64,000 nt of DNA. Origin: Limanda limanda. Taxonomy: Eukaryota > Chordata > Actinopteri > Pleuronectiformes > Pleuronectidae. Under the pieces are notes generated by a model. The model saw nothing but the letters and a program-made list of their open reading frames with translations, was not told the DNA's origin and made no database searches. A program made the translations under genes and the position numbers. Positions 48,542 through 59,900 of the stretch are shown one piece after another (within the stretch, counting starts at the first letter, position 1; every line of letters begins with the position of its first letter). Where the stretch lies: NCBI RefSeq assembly GCF_963576545.1, contig NC_083641.1:19643523-19707522 (forward strand), written 5' to 3'.

Positions 48542-49228
48542 ACTGTTAGAAAATATCACTAGGTTTAAACAGACGAGATGACAGAATAATTTAAAATATA
48601 TAAACTGTTTAATAAAAACATAATGTCTTTATTCATACTGAAACAAGAAAAATAGGTTACAAAGTGATTTACACATGAAAAAAAAGTTAAAAGATGCCAA
48701 ATATAACATGAAAACGAATAAAAACAGCGTTTAAAGAATATTATAAATAAAAATGCTGTGTGGAAAAGAAGTATAATAAATTTATACAGAACTCAAAACG
48801 TGTTACACAGCTATGAGTAAAGGTATATTTTGTTCCATTCAGAACTAATATAAGAACAGAAACAGATATAAACTGAACATTAATATTAAAACAGTAACAG
48901 GGACTGACCTTTAAATGCATGAAGTTTGTTTACCAGTTATTTTATTTTAAAAAACTATTTTTTTTTAATCAAGTTACAAAAATAATGTGAGGTCAATTCA
49001 AAATATCATTATAAATAATAGTCACTAAAAATGTCCCTCAATATCAACAATTACACACAGTTTTACAATATTTTGATAGATTTGCCTATATCTATGAAAA
49101 CATTTCACAATTATACAAAAGGAAACAAAGGAAGGCATAGAAGATACATTTTTAATAGAATACAATATGTAAAGACGGAGCTGTTTCACATGTGTGGACG
49201 TGCGATACCTTTTCATGCAAAGATCTTA

Positions 49229-50369
49229 TCAGGCTGGTTGTCTTTCCGGTGCTGTCTGTCTGAGCAGCTTCCTGATCTTAGCAAACAGAAGCTGCCTGAA
49301 CTTGTCACCCATGAGAAAGTAGAAGACGGGGTTGATGACGCTGTGCATGAAGGCCAGCGGTCGGGTCAAGATGTACAGGCCTTGCACATACATCCCCGTG
49401 CAGAGCTTCACTCCGGCCCAGGGCTGCCGGAATGCTATCGTAATGTTTCTCAGCACGTGGTACGGAGTGTAGAGAACCAGAAACATGGCCGCCGCTGAGG
49501 CAACTACCCTGAGAGCCCGCTTGTACGATTTGGCCCTGTGCTGCATAGTCCTTTCTTGAACACGGAGCAGACGTGCGATTTGGTAGGAGAAACCGCACAT
49601 TGCCAGCAGGGGGAGGATGTAACCAGTCAAGGTGAGCCCCAGGCTGTATCCAAACGGGTTAATATCTCCTTTCAGGCTTGCAAAATCCTTGCAGCGACTC
49701 CAGTTTTCACTCTGCAGGTCCTGAACCATCAGCGCTATCATTGGAGCAACCTCCACATTGACGGCCAGCCAGCTCAGCCCTGACACCAGCAGGGCCGCCC
49801 GAGGCCTCAGCAGGTAGTGGTCCCTCATCGGATGCTTTATGAGCAGGAAGCGGTCCATGCTAAGCCAGACCATGAAGAGGATGGAAGAGTAGAGGTTGAC
49901 GTGCAGGACGTAGCGGTTGATAACGCAAGCAAACGGACTGGTTATGGCTTGGTCGTTTGCATAGAGGTAGGAGAGGCCTGGCAACGTGCAGAGGAAAATG
50001 AGGTCGGACACTGCCAGGTTGAAGAGGTAAATGTTGCAGCTCTGCCAGACGGGCAGGCAAAATATATAGCCGAGCACGACCAAGAGGTTGCCAGGGAAAC
50101 CGATGCAGAACTCGATAGCATAGAAAGGGGACAAATAATACCTCTCCAGCACGTCATCTATAAGCGTACAATTCAGCACCTGGAGAAAAGGGACAAAAGG
50201 AGAAAATAGAAGAAGGTGAAAGTGGGAAAATACACTTCAAGGATTGATTTTCAAAAAGAGATTTAGTAGAAATTTGCTTTAGGTTCAGTTAACAACAGTG
50301 AATAAGAATGAGACTTACCATGGTGTGGTTGTTGTTGTTGCAGATAGTGTGAATAGAGAGTGAGACCAT
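49229..50369 (-). CDS. sucnr1: Succinate receptor 1, copy 1 (intact)
   Basis: Exon 2 (50179-49229) encodes 316 residues of a class A GPCR. Exon 1 ends exactly after an ATG (50321-50319, then GTAAGT). An earlier in-frame ATG at 50369 adds 16 residues, giving 333 aa, close to the 334 of human SUCNR1, so it is preferred. Seven membrane segments are visible with NLAVSDL (TM2), MDRF in place of DRY, and NPVFYF (TM7). The succinate-binding set of the human receptor is conserved: Arg106 and His110 in NRYVLH, Arg261 in PYHVLRN, Arg290 in TRPLAF. Cys in FACVIN and SRCKDF form the usual disulfide. N-glycosylation sequons NHT and NCT lie in the N-tail. SUCNR1 senses extracellular succinate at the plasma membrane and couples to G proteins. 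AATAAA on the minus strand (48946-48941) lies 283 nt past the stop. Purinergic P2Y receptors are the nearest alternative but fit less well. Confidence 0.9.
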
Positions 50370-51988
50370 GAGCAGGTGCAGCCACTATCCTTCAGTGGAA
50401 ACAGTAAACAGTTAATGCTGATGGTACCTCAACACAGCAGGACACTGGAAAAGTCAGCCGGAGTAACTTATGCTTGACGCAGTCATGCATTATGTCGGTC
50501 ATTTGCATTTACAGTACATTTACAACATATACCTGCACTGGCCTTTCAACAACCTCTTCAATACTGTTGCTGGTTAAATAAAGTTGTCTGTTGAGTCTAA
50601 TATTACCATGAGGGAAATGTTGCATCTTCTTAAGAGCATTACCTTCCGTTACTAAACAGAATAGCTACAGGCTCAGGCTTCACTATCTACAGTTTACGCT
50701 ATGTTTGCTTTATGTGCAAATATAAAAGCGTTTTAAATTCTGTAGTTTTCTGTCTTTATTCTGTAGTTGTACTTACAACTTCCAAGATGAGCCGAGCCGA
50801 AGAAAAAATGGTTAACCTCAGGCAAAAACAAACAAAACTTAAAAAAAAAGAAAATCAATATCTTTCCTCCGTCCTGAGACCAACGCAGTCCCTATTTAGT
50901 TTAAGACTGACTACTTCTGTGAATTTGAGGGTTTATTAATAAAGTTTTTTTTGCGTAATTTTCGCACCCTTTTGAAACATCCCCCTTTTTTTATTTTGGT
51001 CAACACATTTATATCCTGTGTTGGTTTCACATTGATTATCTTCATTCACATCTATGACCCATTTATCTAAGATCTTGTCTGCAACCTACATTTCCTCTGC
51101 CATTTCTTTCTTTGTACTCACATGTCGAATATAAATGAGGTTCTTTTACTGCATATATTTTTTATCATTTATAAAACCTCATCTCTGAGTAAGAAGTCAC
51201 TGAAATCACTTTGTGTTCATCAGGTCTGAAACATTTTACTCTTTACCCCACCACATTATTTTGACAGTTGTTGTTACATGTTTTGTTTGTTAGTTTTGGC
51301 CGAGATTTACATGCAAAACATACAAGGAGTATACAAATCATTGTTTTATATTACAGGTCCCGTTTCTTACAAGTAGTTTTTAAGACATTTTCTGGAAAAT
51401 CCTAATTAACTTTGAACAAATGACAGAAAAAGTACAAAAAAAATTCTGAGGCACTTAGACCCTCATAAGTTGTGGTGAGTTAATAAAGAATATTTAACTA
51501 GTGCATTAAATACCAGTTGCTCTTTAGTGAACAAATTTCAACCAAATACCATATTGACATACTAATTATAATAGAAATTTTATTAATGTTCGTATATTTT
51601 TTAAAGTTTATCCAACTAAAATTTTCAAAGCAGGAATTGTAATTCATTACATAGTAGTGTTGTGAATCTCTCAAAGCAAAAGCTCAATGTGCTTTAGCCG
51701 AAGTTAAGTCTAGACCATTGAACCCTGCTACTGCTTCGTTCACAATCTAAATAAAAAGAGGAATTCACTTTGAAAAGTCGACCTGTCATTCATGTCAAAT
51801 GGCTTTCATAGAACAAGGGCACAAATATAAAATATAGAGTAAAACTATCTAAAGTATAGAGTGCAAATCAGTTATTAAAGATCTGTTTGGCCAATAAAGT
51901 AACTTTGGTTGTGAAAAAGAAACTCTGGATATTGTGAGAGACTAAGAGGTTTTGGGAGCATTTTTTCTGCATACAATTGTTTTTTCTA

Positions 51989-52203
51989 GGGCCACTGTGG
52001 AAAAAATAAGTGAGTTCTGACTTTTTTCTCTGAATTCTGACTTTAATCTCAGAATTCTGACTTTAAACTCAGAATTCTGACTAGATTAAAGTCAGAATTC
52101 TGAGAAAAAAGTCAGAATTCTCAGTTTAAAGTCAGAATTCTGAGATTAAAGTCAGAATTCTGAGAAAAAAGTCAGAACTCACTTATTTTTTCCACAGTGG
52201 CCC
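51989..52203. mobile_element. Near-perfect 215-bp palindromic MITE flanked by TA
   Basis: It starts GGGCCACTGTGGAAAAAATA and ends with the reverse complement, TATTTTTTCCACAGTGGCCC. The interior is made of AGAATTCTGACTTT-type words in both orientations. TA dinucleotides at 51987-51988 and 52204-52205 fit a Tc1/mariner-like target duplication. The corresponding site in unit 2 (about 55262) runs straight through without it, so the insertion followed the duplication. Confidence 0.8.
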
Positions 52204-52793
52204 TAATCCTCTTCCGTACAAATCAGTATGACGTGATCGACAATAGCTGCTTTACTTAAATCAACAGACCAAACTTAGTATTTATTTATAAGTTGAAACA
52301 TAAAATGTGTTTTATGTGAAGGCAGACAATTGCACACGTGATATTTGTCATCCTTAGTAAAATGAGTTACTAAGACAGTTATGAGTAAAGGTATATTTTA
52401 TTCAATTCAGAACTAATATAAGTACAGAAACAGATATATACTGAGCTTTATTAATAAAACAGTAACAGGGACTGACCTTTAAATGCATAAAGCTTACCAG
52501 TTACTTTATTTTAAAAAACGAACTTTTTTAAATTAAGTTACAAAAAATAATGTGAGGTCAATACAAAATATCATTATAAATAATAGCCACAAAAAATGTC
52601 CCTCAATATCAATAAAAACACACAGATTGACAATATTTTGATAGATTTGCCTATATCTATGAAAACATTTCACAATTATACAAAATGAAACAAAGGAAAG
52701 CATAGAAGATACATTTTTAATAGAATACGATATGTAAAGACAGAGCTGTTTCACATGTGTGGACGTGCGATACCTTTTCATGCAGAGATCTTA

Positions 52794-53953
52794 TCAGGCT
52801 GGTTGTCTTTGCGGAGCTGTCTGTCTGAGCAGCTTCCTGAGCTTAGCAAACAGAAGCTGCCTGAACTTGTCACCCATGAGGAAGTAGAAGACGGGGTTGA
52901 TGACGCTGTGCATGAAGGCCAGCGGTCGGGTCACGATGTACAGGCCTTGCACGTACATCCCCGTGCAGAGCTTCACTCCTGCCCAGGGCTGATGGGACGC
53001 TATCGTAATGTTTCTCAGCACGTGGTACGGAGTGTAGAGGACCAGAAACATGGCCGCCGCTGAGGCAACTACCCTGAGAGCCCGCTTGTACGATTTGGCC
53101 CTGTGCTGCATTGTCCTTTCTTGGACACGGAGCAGACGTGTGATTTGGTAGGAGAAACCACACATTGCCAGCAGGGGGAAGATGTAACTAGTCAAGGTGA
53201 GCCCCAGGCTGTATCCAAACGGGTTAACGTCACCCTTCAGGCTTCCAAAATCCTTGCAGCGACTCCAGTTTTCACTCTGCAGGTCCTGAACCATCAGCGC
53301 TATCATTGGAGCAACCTCCACATTGACGGCCAGCCAGCTCAGCCCTGACACCAGCAGGGCCGACCGAGGCCTCAGCAGGTAGTGGTCCCTCATCGGATGC
53401 TTTATGAGCAGGAAGCGGTCCATGCTAAGCCAGACCATGAAGAGGATGGAAGAGTAGAGGTTGACGTGCAGGACGTAGCGGTTGATAACGCAAGCGAACG
53501 GACTTGTTATCGCTCGGCCGTTTGCATAGTGGTAGGAGAGGCCTGGCAGCGTGCAGAGGAAAATGAGGTCGGACACTGCCAGGTTGAAGAGGTAAACGTT
53601 GCAGCTCTGCCAGACCGGCAGGAAAAATATATAGCCAAGCACGACCAAGAGGTTGCCAGGGAAACCGATGCAGAACTCGATAGCATAGAAAGGGGACTAA
53701 TAATACCTCTCCAGCACGTCATCTATCAGGGTACAATTCAGCACCTGGAGAAAAGGGCCAAAAGGAGAAAATAGAAGAAGGTGAAAGTGGGAAAATAAAG
53801 ACTTTAAGGATTGATTTGCAAAAAGAGATTTAGCAGAAATTTGCTTTAGGTATAGTTAACAACAGTGAACAATTGTATTGGATATTTTAGAATGAGACTT
53901 ACCATGATGTGGTTGTTGTTGTTGCAGATAGTGTGAATAGAGAGTGAGACCAT
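52794..53953 (-). pseudogene. sucnr1: Succinate receptor 1, copy 2, with one premature stop
   Basis: Same structure as copy 1: outer ATG at 53953, exon 1 ending in ATG at 53905-53903 with a GTAAGT donor, exon 2 from 53744 to 52794. The codon that is TTG (Leu) in copies 1 and 3 is TAG here, at 53699-53697, after RYY and before the first membrane helix (residue 17 from the inner ATG, 33 from the outer). The remaining 284 codons are open and keep all receptor motifs (NRYVLH, PYHVLRN, TRPLAF, NPVFYF). No ATG follows before TM3, so no full receptor can be made without readthrough. The absence of other damage suggests a recent loss, a segregating allele or a base-call error. The NHT sequon of copy 1 is NHI here. 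AATAAA lies at 52510-52505. Confidence 0.85.
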
Positions 53954-55850
53954 GAGCAGGTGCAGCCACTATCCTTCAGTGGAAACAGTAAACAGTTAAT
54001 GCTGATGGTACCTCAACACAGCACGACACTGAAAAAGTCAGCCGCGGTAAGTTATGCTTGACGCAGTCATGCATTATGTCGGTCATTTGCATTTACAGTC
54101 CATTTACAACATATACCTGCACTGGCCTTTCAACAACCTCTTCAATACTGTTGCTGGTTAAATAAAGTTGTCTGTTGAGTCTAATATTACCATGAGGGAA
54201 ATGTTGCTTTTTTTCAGACTGGAAAAGTCACCTTCATCTTCTTAAGAACATTAACTTCCGTTACTAAACAGAATAGCTACAGGCTCAGGCTTCACTAACT
54301 ACAGTTTACGCTATGTTTTCTTTATGTGCAAATATAAAAGTGTTTCAAATGTCAGATTTGTGATTAATCAGAGAATTTTAATTCCCTTTTTCCAACTTTA
54401 TTCTGTAGTTGTACTTACAATCTCCAACAAGATGAGCCGAAGAAAAACTTGTTAACCTCAGGCAAAAACAAACAAAACTATTTAAAAAACCCCAGAGAAG
54501 CTGAATTTTTTTTTTCAATATCTTTTCTCTGTCCTGAGACCAACGCAGTCCCTATTAACTTCAAGACTGACTACTTCTGTGAACTTGAGGGTTTATTAAT
54601 AAAGTTTTGTCAACCTAATTTTCGCACCCTTTTGAAACTTCCCCCATTTTTTATTTTGGTCAACACAATTATATCCTGTGTTGGTTTCACATTGATTATC
54701 TTCATTCACATCATTGACTTCTAAGATCTTATCTGCAACCTACCTTTTACTCTTCCATTTGTATCTTTGTATTCACATGTCGAATATAAACGTACCAGTT
54801 GCTCTTTACTGAACAAATTTCAACCATATACCATATTGACACACTCATTTTAATAGAAATTTTACTACTGTTCGTATATTTTTTAAAGTTTATCCAACTA
54901 ACATTTTCAAAGCAGGAATTGTAATTCATTACATAGTAGTGTTGTGAATCTCTCAAAGCAAAAGCTCAATGTGCTTTAGCTGAAGTTAACCATTGAACCC
55001 TGCTACTGCTTCTTTCACAATCTAAATAAAAAGAGGAATTCACTTTGAAAAGTCGACCTGTCATTCATGTTAAATGGCTTTCATAGAACAAGGGCACAAA
55101 TATAAAATATAGAGTAAAACTATCTAAAGTATAGAGTACCATTCAGTTATTAAAGATCAGTTTGGCCAATAAAGTAAATTTGGTTGTGAAAAAGAAATTC
55201 TGGATATTGTGAGAGACTAAGAGGTTTTGGGAGCATTTTTTCTGTATACAATTGTTTTTTTCTGAGATCTATTAGAAAGGATCCAAATCAGTATGACGTG
55301 ATCGACAATAGCTGCTTTACTTAAATCAACAGACCAAACTTAGTATTTATTTATAAGTTGAAACATAAAATGTGTTTTATGTGAAGGCAGACAATTGCAC
55401 ACGTGATATTTGTCATCCTTAGTAAAATGAGTTACTAAGACAGTTATGAGTAAAGGTATATTTTATTCCATTCAGAACTAATATAAGTACAGAAACAGAT
55501 ATAAACTGAGCTTTAATATTAAAACAGTAACAGGGACTAACCTTTAAATGTATGAAGCTTGTTTACCAGTTACTTTATTTTAAAAAACATTTTTTTTAAT
55601 CAAGTTACAAAAAATAATGTGAGGTCAATACAAAATATCATTATAAATAATGGCCACTAAAAATGTCCCTCAATATCAATAATAACACAATATTTTGATA
55701 GATTTGCCTATACCTATGAAAACATTTCACAATTATACAAAATGAAACAAAGGAAAGCTTATAAGCGACATTTTTAATAAAATATGATATGTAAAGACGG
55801 AGCTGTTTCACATGTGTGGACGTGCGATACCTTTTCATGCAGAGATCTTA

Positions 55851-56962
55851 TCAGGCTGGTTGTCTTTGCGGAGCTGTCTGTCTGAGCAGCTTCCTGAACT
55901 TAGCAAACAGAAGCTGCCTGAACTTGTCACCCATGAGGAAGTAGAAGACGGGGTTGATGACGCTGTGCATGAAGGCCAGCGGTCGGGTCACGATGTACAG
56001 GCCTTGCACGTACATCCCCGTGCAGAGCTTCACTCCTGCCCAGGGCTGATGGGACGCTATCGTAATGTTTCTCAGCACGTGGTACGGAGTGTAGAGGACC
56101 AGAAACATGGCCGCCGCCGAGGCAACGACCCTGAGAGGCCGCTTGTACGATTTGCCCCTGTTCTGCATTGTCCTTTCTTGGACACGGAGAAGACGTGTGA
56201 TTTGGTAGGAGAAACCGCACATTGCCAGCAGGGGGAGGATGTAACCAGTCAAGGTGAGCCCCAGGCTGTATCCAAACGGGTTAACGTCACCCTTCAGGCT
56301 TCCAAAATCCTTGCAGCGACTCCAGTTTTCACTCTGCAGGTCCTGAACCATCAGCGCTATCATTGGAGCAACCTCCACATTGACGGCCAGCCAGCTCAGC
56401 CCTGACACCAGCAGGGCCGCCCGAGGCCTCAGCAGGTAGTGGTCCCTCATCGGATGCTTTATGAGCAGGAAGCGGTCCATGCTAAGCCAGACCATGAAGA
56501 GGATGGAAGAGTAGAGGTTGACGTGCAGGACGTAGCGGTTGATAACGCAAGCAAACGGACTGGTTATGGCTTGGTCGTTTGCATAGAGGTAGGAGAGGCC
56601 TGGCAACGTGCAGAGGAAAATGAGGTCGGACACTGCCAGGTTGAAGAGGTAAATGTTGCAGCTCTGCCAGACGGGCAGGCAAAATATATAGCCGAGCACA
56701 ACCAAGAGGTTGCCAGGGAAACCGATGCAGAACTCGATAGCATAGAAAGGGGACAAATAATACCTCTCCAGCACGTCTTCTATCAGGGTACAATTTAGCA
56801 CCTGGAGAAAAGGGACAAAAGGAGAAAATAAAATAAGGTGAAAGTGGGAAAATAAAGACTTTAAGGATTGATTTTCAAAAAGAGATTTAGCAGAAATTTG
56901 CTTTAGGTTCAGTTTACAACAGTGAACATTTGTATTGGATATTTTAGAATGAGACTTACCAT
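55851..56962 (-). CDS. sucnr1: Succinate receptor 1, copy 3 (intact, shorter N-terminus, mosaic)
   Basis: Exon 1 ends in ATG (56962-56960, then GTAAGT), and exon 2 runs 56801-55851, giving 317 aa. The outer ATG used in copy 1 exists at 57010, but its third codon is TAA (57004-57002), so translation must begin at the inner ATG. The NCT sequon and all membrane segments remain. Ligand residues corresponding to the four basic residues of human SUCNR1 are kept. Differences include Glu for Asp in LIEDVL and NRGKSYKRPLR in the TM5-TM6 loop, where the siblings have HRAKSYKRALR. From about 56425 to 56770 the DNA is nearly identical to copy 1, while the 3' half mostly follows copy 2 (FGSLKGDV, ASHQPW, PQRQPA). 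AATAAA lies at 55579-55574. A longer frame reading through the intron up to 57026 is rejected because the splice sites are shared by all copies. Confidence 0.88.
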
Positions 56963-59900
56963 AGTGTGGTTGTTGTTGTTGCAGATAGTGTGAATAGAGA
57001 GTTAGACCATGAGCAGGTGCAGCCACTATCCTTCAGTGGAAACAGTAAACAGTGAATGCTGATGGTACCTCAACACACACGACACTGGAAAAGTCAGCCG
57101 CAGTTACTTATGGTTGACGCAGTCATGCATTATGTCGGTCATTTGCATTTACAGTCCATTTACAACATATACCTGCACTGGCCTTTCAACAACCTCTTCA
57201 ATACTGTTGCTGGTTAAATAAAGTTGTCTGTTGAGTCTTATATTACCAGGAGGGAAATGTTGCTTTTTTCAGACTGGAAAAGTCACCTTCATCTTCTTAA
57301 GAGCATTACCTTCCATTACAGAAACAGAATAGCTACAGGCTCAGGCTTCACTAACTACAGTTTACGCTATGTTTTCTTTATGTGCAAATATAAAAGCGTT
57401 TCAAACGTCAGATTTGTGATTAATCAGATAATTTTAATTCCCTTTTTCCAACTTTATTCTGTAGTTGTACTTACAATCTCCAAGATGAGCCGAAGAAAAA
57501 ATTGTTAACCTCAGGCAAAAACAAACAAAACTATTTAAAAAACCCCCAGAGAAGCTGAATTTTTTCTTTCAATATCTTTCCTCCGTCCTGAGACCAACGC
57601 AGTCCCTATTTACTTTAAGACTGACTACTTCTGTGAATTTGAGGGTTCAGTAATAAAGTTTTTTCCGCGTAATTTTTGCATTCTTTTGAAACTTCCCTTT
57701 TTTTATTTTGGTCGAACACATTTATCCTGTGTTGGTTTCACATTGATTATCTTCATTCACATCATTGACTTATTTATCTAAGATCTTATCTGCAACCTAC
57801 ATTTCCTCTTCCATTTGTTTCTTTGTATTCACATGTCGAATATAAATGAGGTTCTTGTACTGCATGTATTTTTTTAGCATTTATTAAACCTCTTCTCTGA
57901 GTTAGAAGTCACTGAAATCACTTTGTGTTGATCAGGTCTGAAACATTTTACCCTTTACCCCACTACATTATTTTTACAGTTGTTGTTACATGTTTTGTTT
58001 GTTTATTTATTAGTCTTGGCCGAGATTTACATGCAAAACGTACAAGCAGAATACAAATCATTGTTTTATATTACAGGTCCCGTTTCTTACAAGTAGTTTT
58101 TAAGACATTTTCTGGAAAATCCTAATTAACTTGTACAAATGACAGAAAAAGTACAAAAAACTTCTGAGGCACCTAGACCCTAATCAGTTGCGGTGAGTTA
58201 ATAAATAATATTTAACTAGTGCATTAAATACCAGTTGCTCTTTAGTGAACAAATTTCAACCATATACCATATTGACATACTAATTTTAATAGAACTTTTA
58301 CTACTGTTCGTATATTTTTTATGGTTTATCCAACTAACATTTTCAAAGCAGGAAATAATTCATTACATAGTAGTGTTCTGAATCTCTCAAAGCAAAAGCT
58401 CAATGTGCTTTAACCGAACTTAAGTCAAGATTGAACCCTGTACTGCTGCTTCTATCGCAATCTAAATAAAAAGAGGAATTCACTTTGAAAAATCAACAAG
58501 TCATTCATGTCAAATGGCTTTCATAGAACAAGGGCACAAATATATAATATAAAGTAAAACTATCTAAAGTATAGAGTGCCAATCAGTTATTAAAGATCTG
58601 TTTGGCCAATAAAGTTACTTTGGTTGTGAAAAAGAAATTCTGTATATTGTGAACGACTCAGAGGTTTTGGGAGCATTTTTTCCGTATTCAATTTTTTTTT
58701 CTGAGATCTATTAGAAAGGATCCAAATTAGGTTCATGGCTACAGTGTGACATATTAGGTATGACGTGATCGACAACAGCTGCTTTACTTAAATCAACAGA
58801 CCGAACTGATTATTTATTTATAAGCATTCAAAGGTTCCGTGATATCACTCAAATGTAGTAAGTCACTTTATATCCAGGAAGGTTTGGATGTGGCAGATAA
58901 AATTATTTAAACAATATATAACAATATGTATCTCCACAGAGAAACACCTCATTCTAGAATCAAGATACAAATCTTTGAATGTAGTTAATGTTAAGTATGT
59001 TAGGGCTTATGTTTGTTGATGTGCAAATTACAGAGATAATAAATAATTTACCTGTGAAGAGAATAAATGGAAATTAGTCATTTGAGTATTGAGAGGCAGC
59101 GAAACATGAGTAGCGAGTCGGTGCAAGCACAACTTTTTCTTCATGAGTTATTGCGCCAGTTACAGACCTAAACTGGTTTATAAGCCTAATATATTAGATT
59201 TACCTGGTAATGTGTCGACAAGTAATAGGCCTCTTTAATTTAAGATTAGTTAAGATAACCCTTAACTACTTCCTCTACGGGGAGAAAAAGTCATTAACAG
59301 GTAAACGTGCAAAATACAAATAGAAAATAAAAAATACACACAGTCAGAATATATACAATGAAAATTATTACCTATAAAACATTTGAAGCCTTCTGAGTTA
59401 AACATTGAGCTGAACTCTCTCTGTAAAGAGAAGCATTTAGGTGTTCCTGTTTTTAACTTGATAAACGTGATCCTCGTGAAAGTAATGTCAATATGACTGT
59501 AATCCATTTTGCTTTGGAAAAAAAGCAGATAACTGGACAATACCACAGCGTTGACTTTTAAAAGATCAGTCCGTTGTGTCAGACGCCGGTCCTGCGGTGG
59601 CACAACACACTCGGGATCGGGATGTTGTTGATTCTATTAGGGCGCCTACAGTATATTTTGGCAACAAAGCTTACAACGTTGGCCAACCCTTAGAAAGCAC
59701 ATGACCTGCTGCTGAGAGACATGTGAGACAGAGTCTGTGTTTCTTCTTCTTCTTCTTCCTCTTCTCTTTTTTATCTCGCCCTGCAGAGAGAGTAGATATA
59801 ACAGACCGTGTATGTCCTGAAGAAACCCGGCCTGGACTGACAGGGGTTTGTTTGTTTACATTACTGCGGGATCAAGAGTAATCTTTCAGCATTCCTGGGC

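Larger units (their letters stand above)
44840..48807. other. Intergenic region between aadac and the sucnr1 array, no gene seen
   Basis: Repeat pieces only: LINE-like tails near 45100-45200 and 46185-46290 (GATCTGCCCCCTCATCCAGA, AATTTCACGGGAATTGG), a degenerate purine-rich repeat at about 46850-47060, a CA run at 47805-47860 and a long AT run at 48470-48537. No AATAAA was noticed within a few hundred bases of the aadac stop. Confidence 0.6.
48808..58795 (-). repeat. Three tandem duplication units, each with one sucnr1 copy
   Basis: Units span about 48808-52225, 52226-55285 and 55286-58795. Shared landmarks include TATGAGTAAAGGTATATTTT downstream of each gene, the two exons, the AATACTGTTGCTGGTTAAAT segment upstream, and AAAAAGAGGAATTCACTTTG further up. 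The sequence TATGACGTGATCGACAA marks unit ends at about 52228, 55291 and 58758. Unit 2 lacks about 390 bp present in units 1 and 3 (near 54790). Unit 1 alone carries the palindrome at 51989-52203. Confidence 0.88.

Noticed and set aside
49538..50209. Plus-strand ORFs of 81-197 codons opposite each sucnr1 copy
   Set aside because: They are antisense shadows of the receptor exon, repeated in all three units because the coding strand is conserved.
55851..57026. A continuous 391-codon receptor frame for copy 3 that reads through the intron
   Set aside because: It starts at GTG and includes the GTAAGT donor and the pyrimidine-rich acceptor conserved in all three copies. The spliced model gives the family-like N-terminus.
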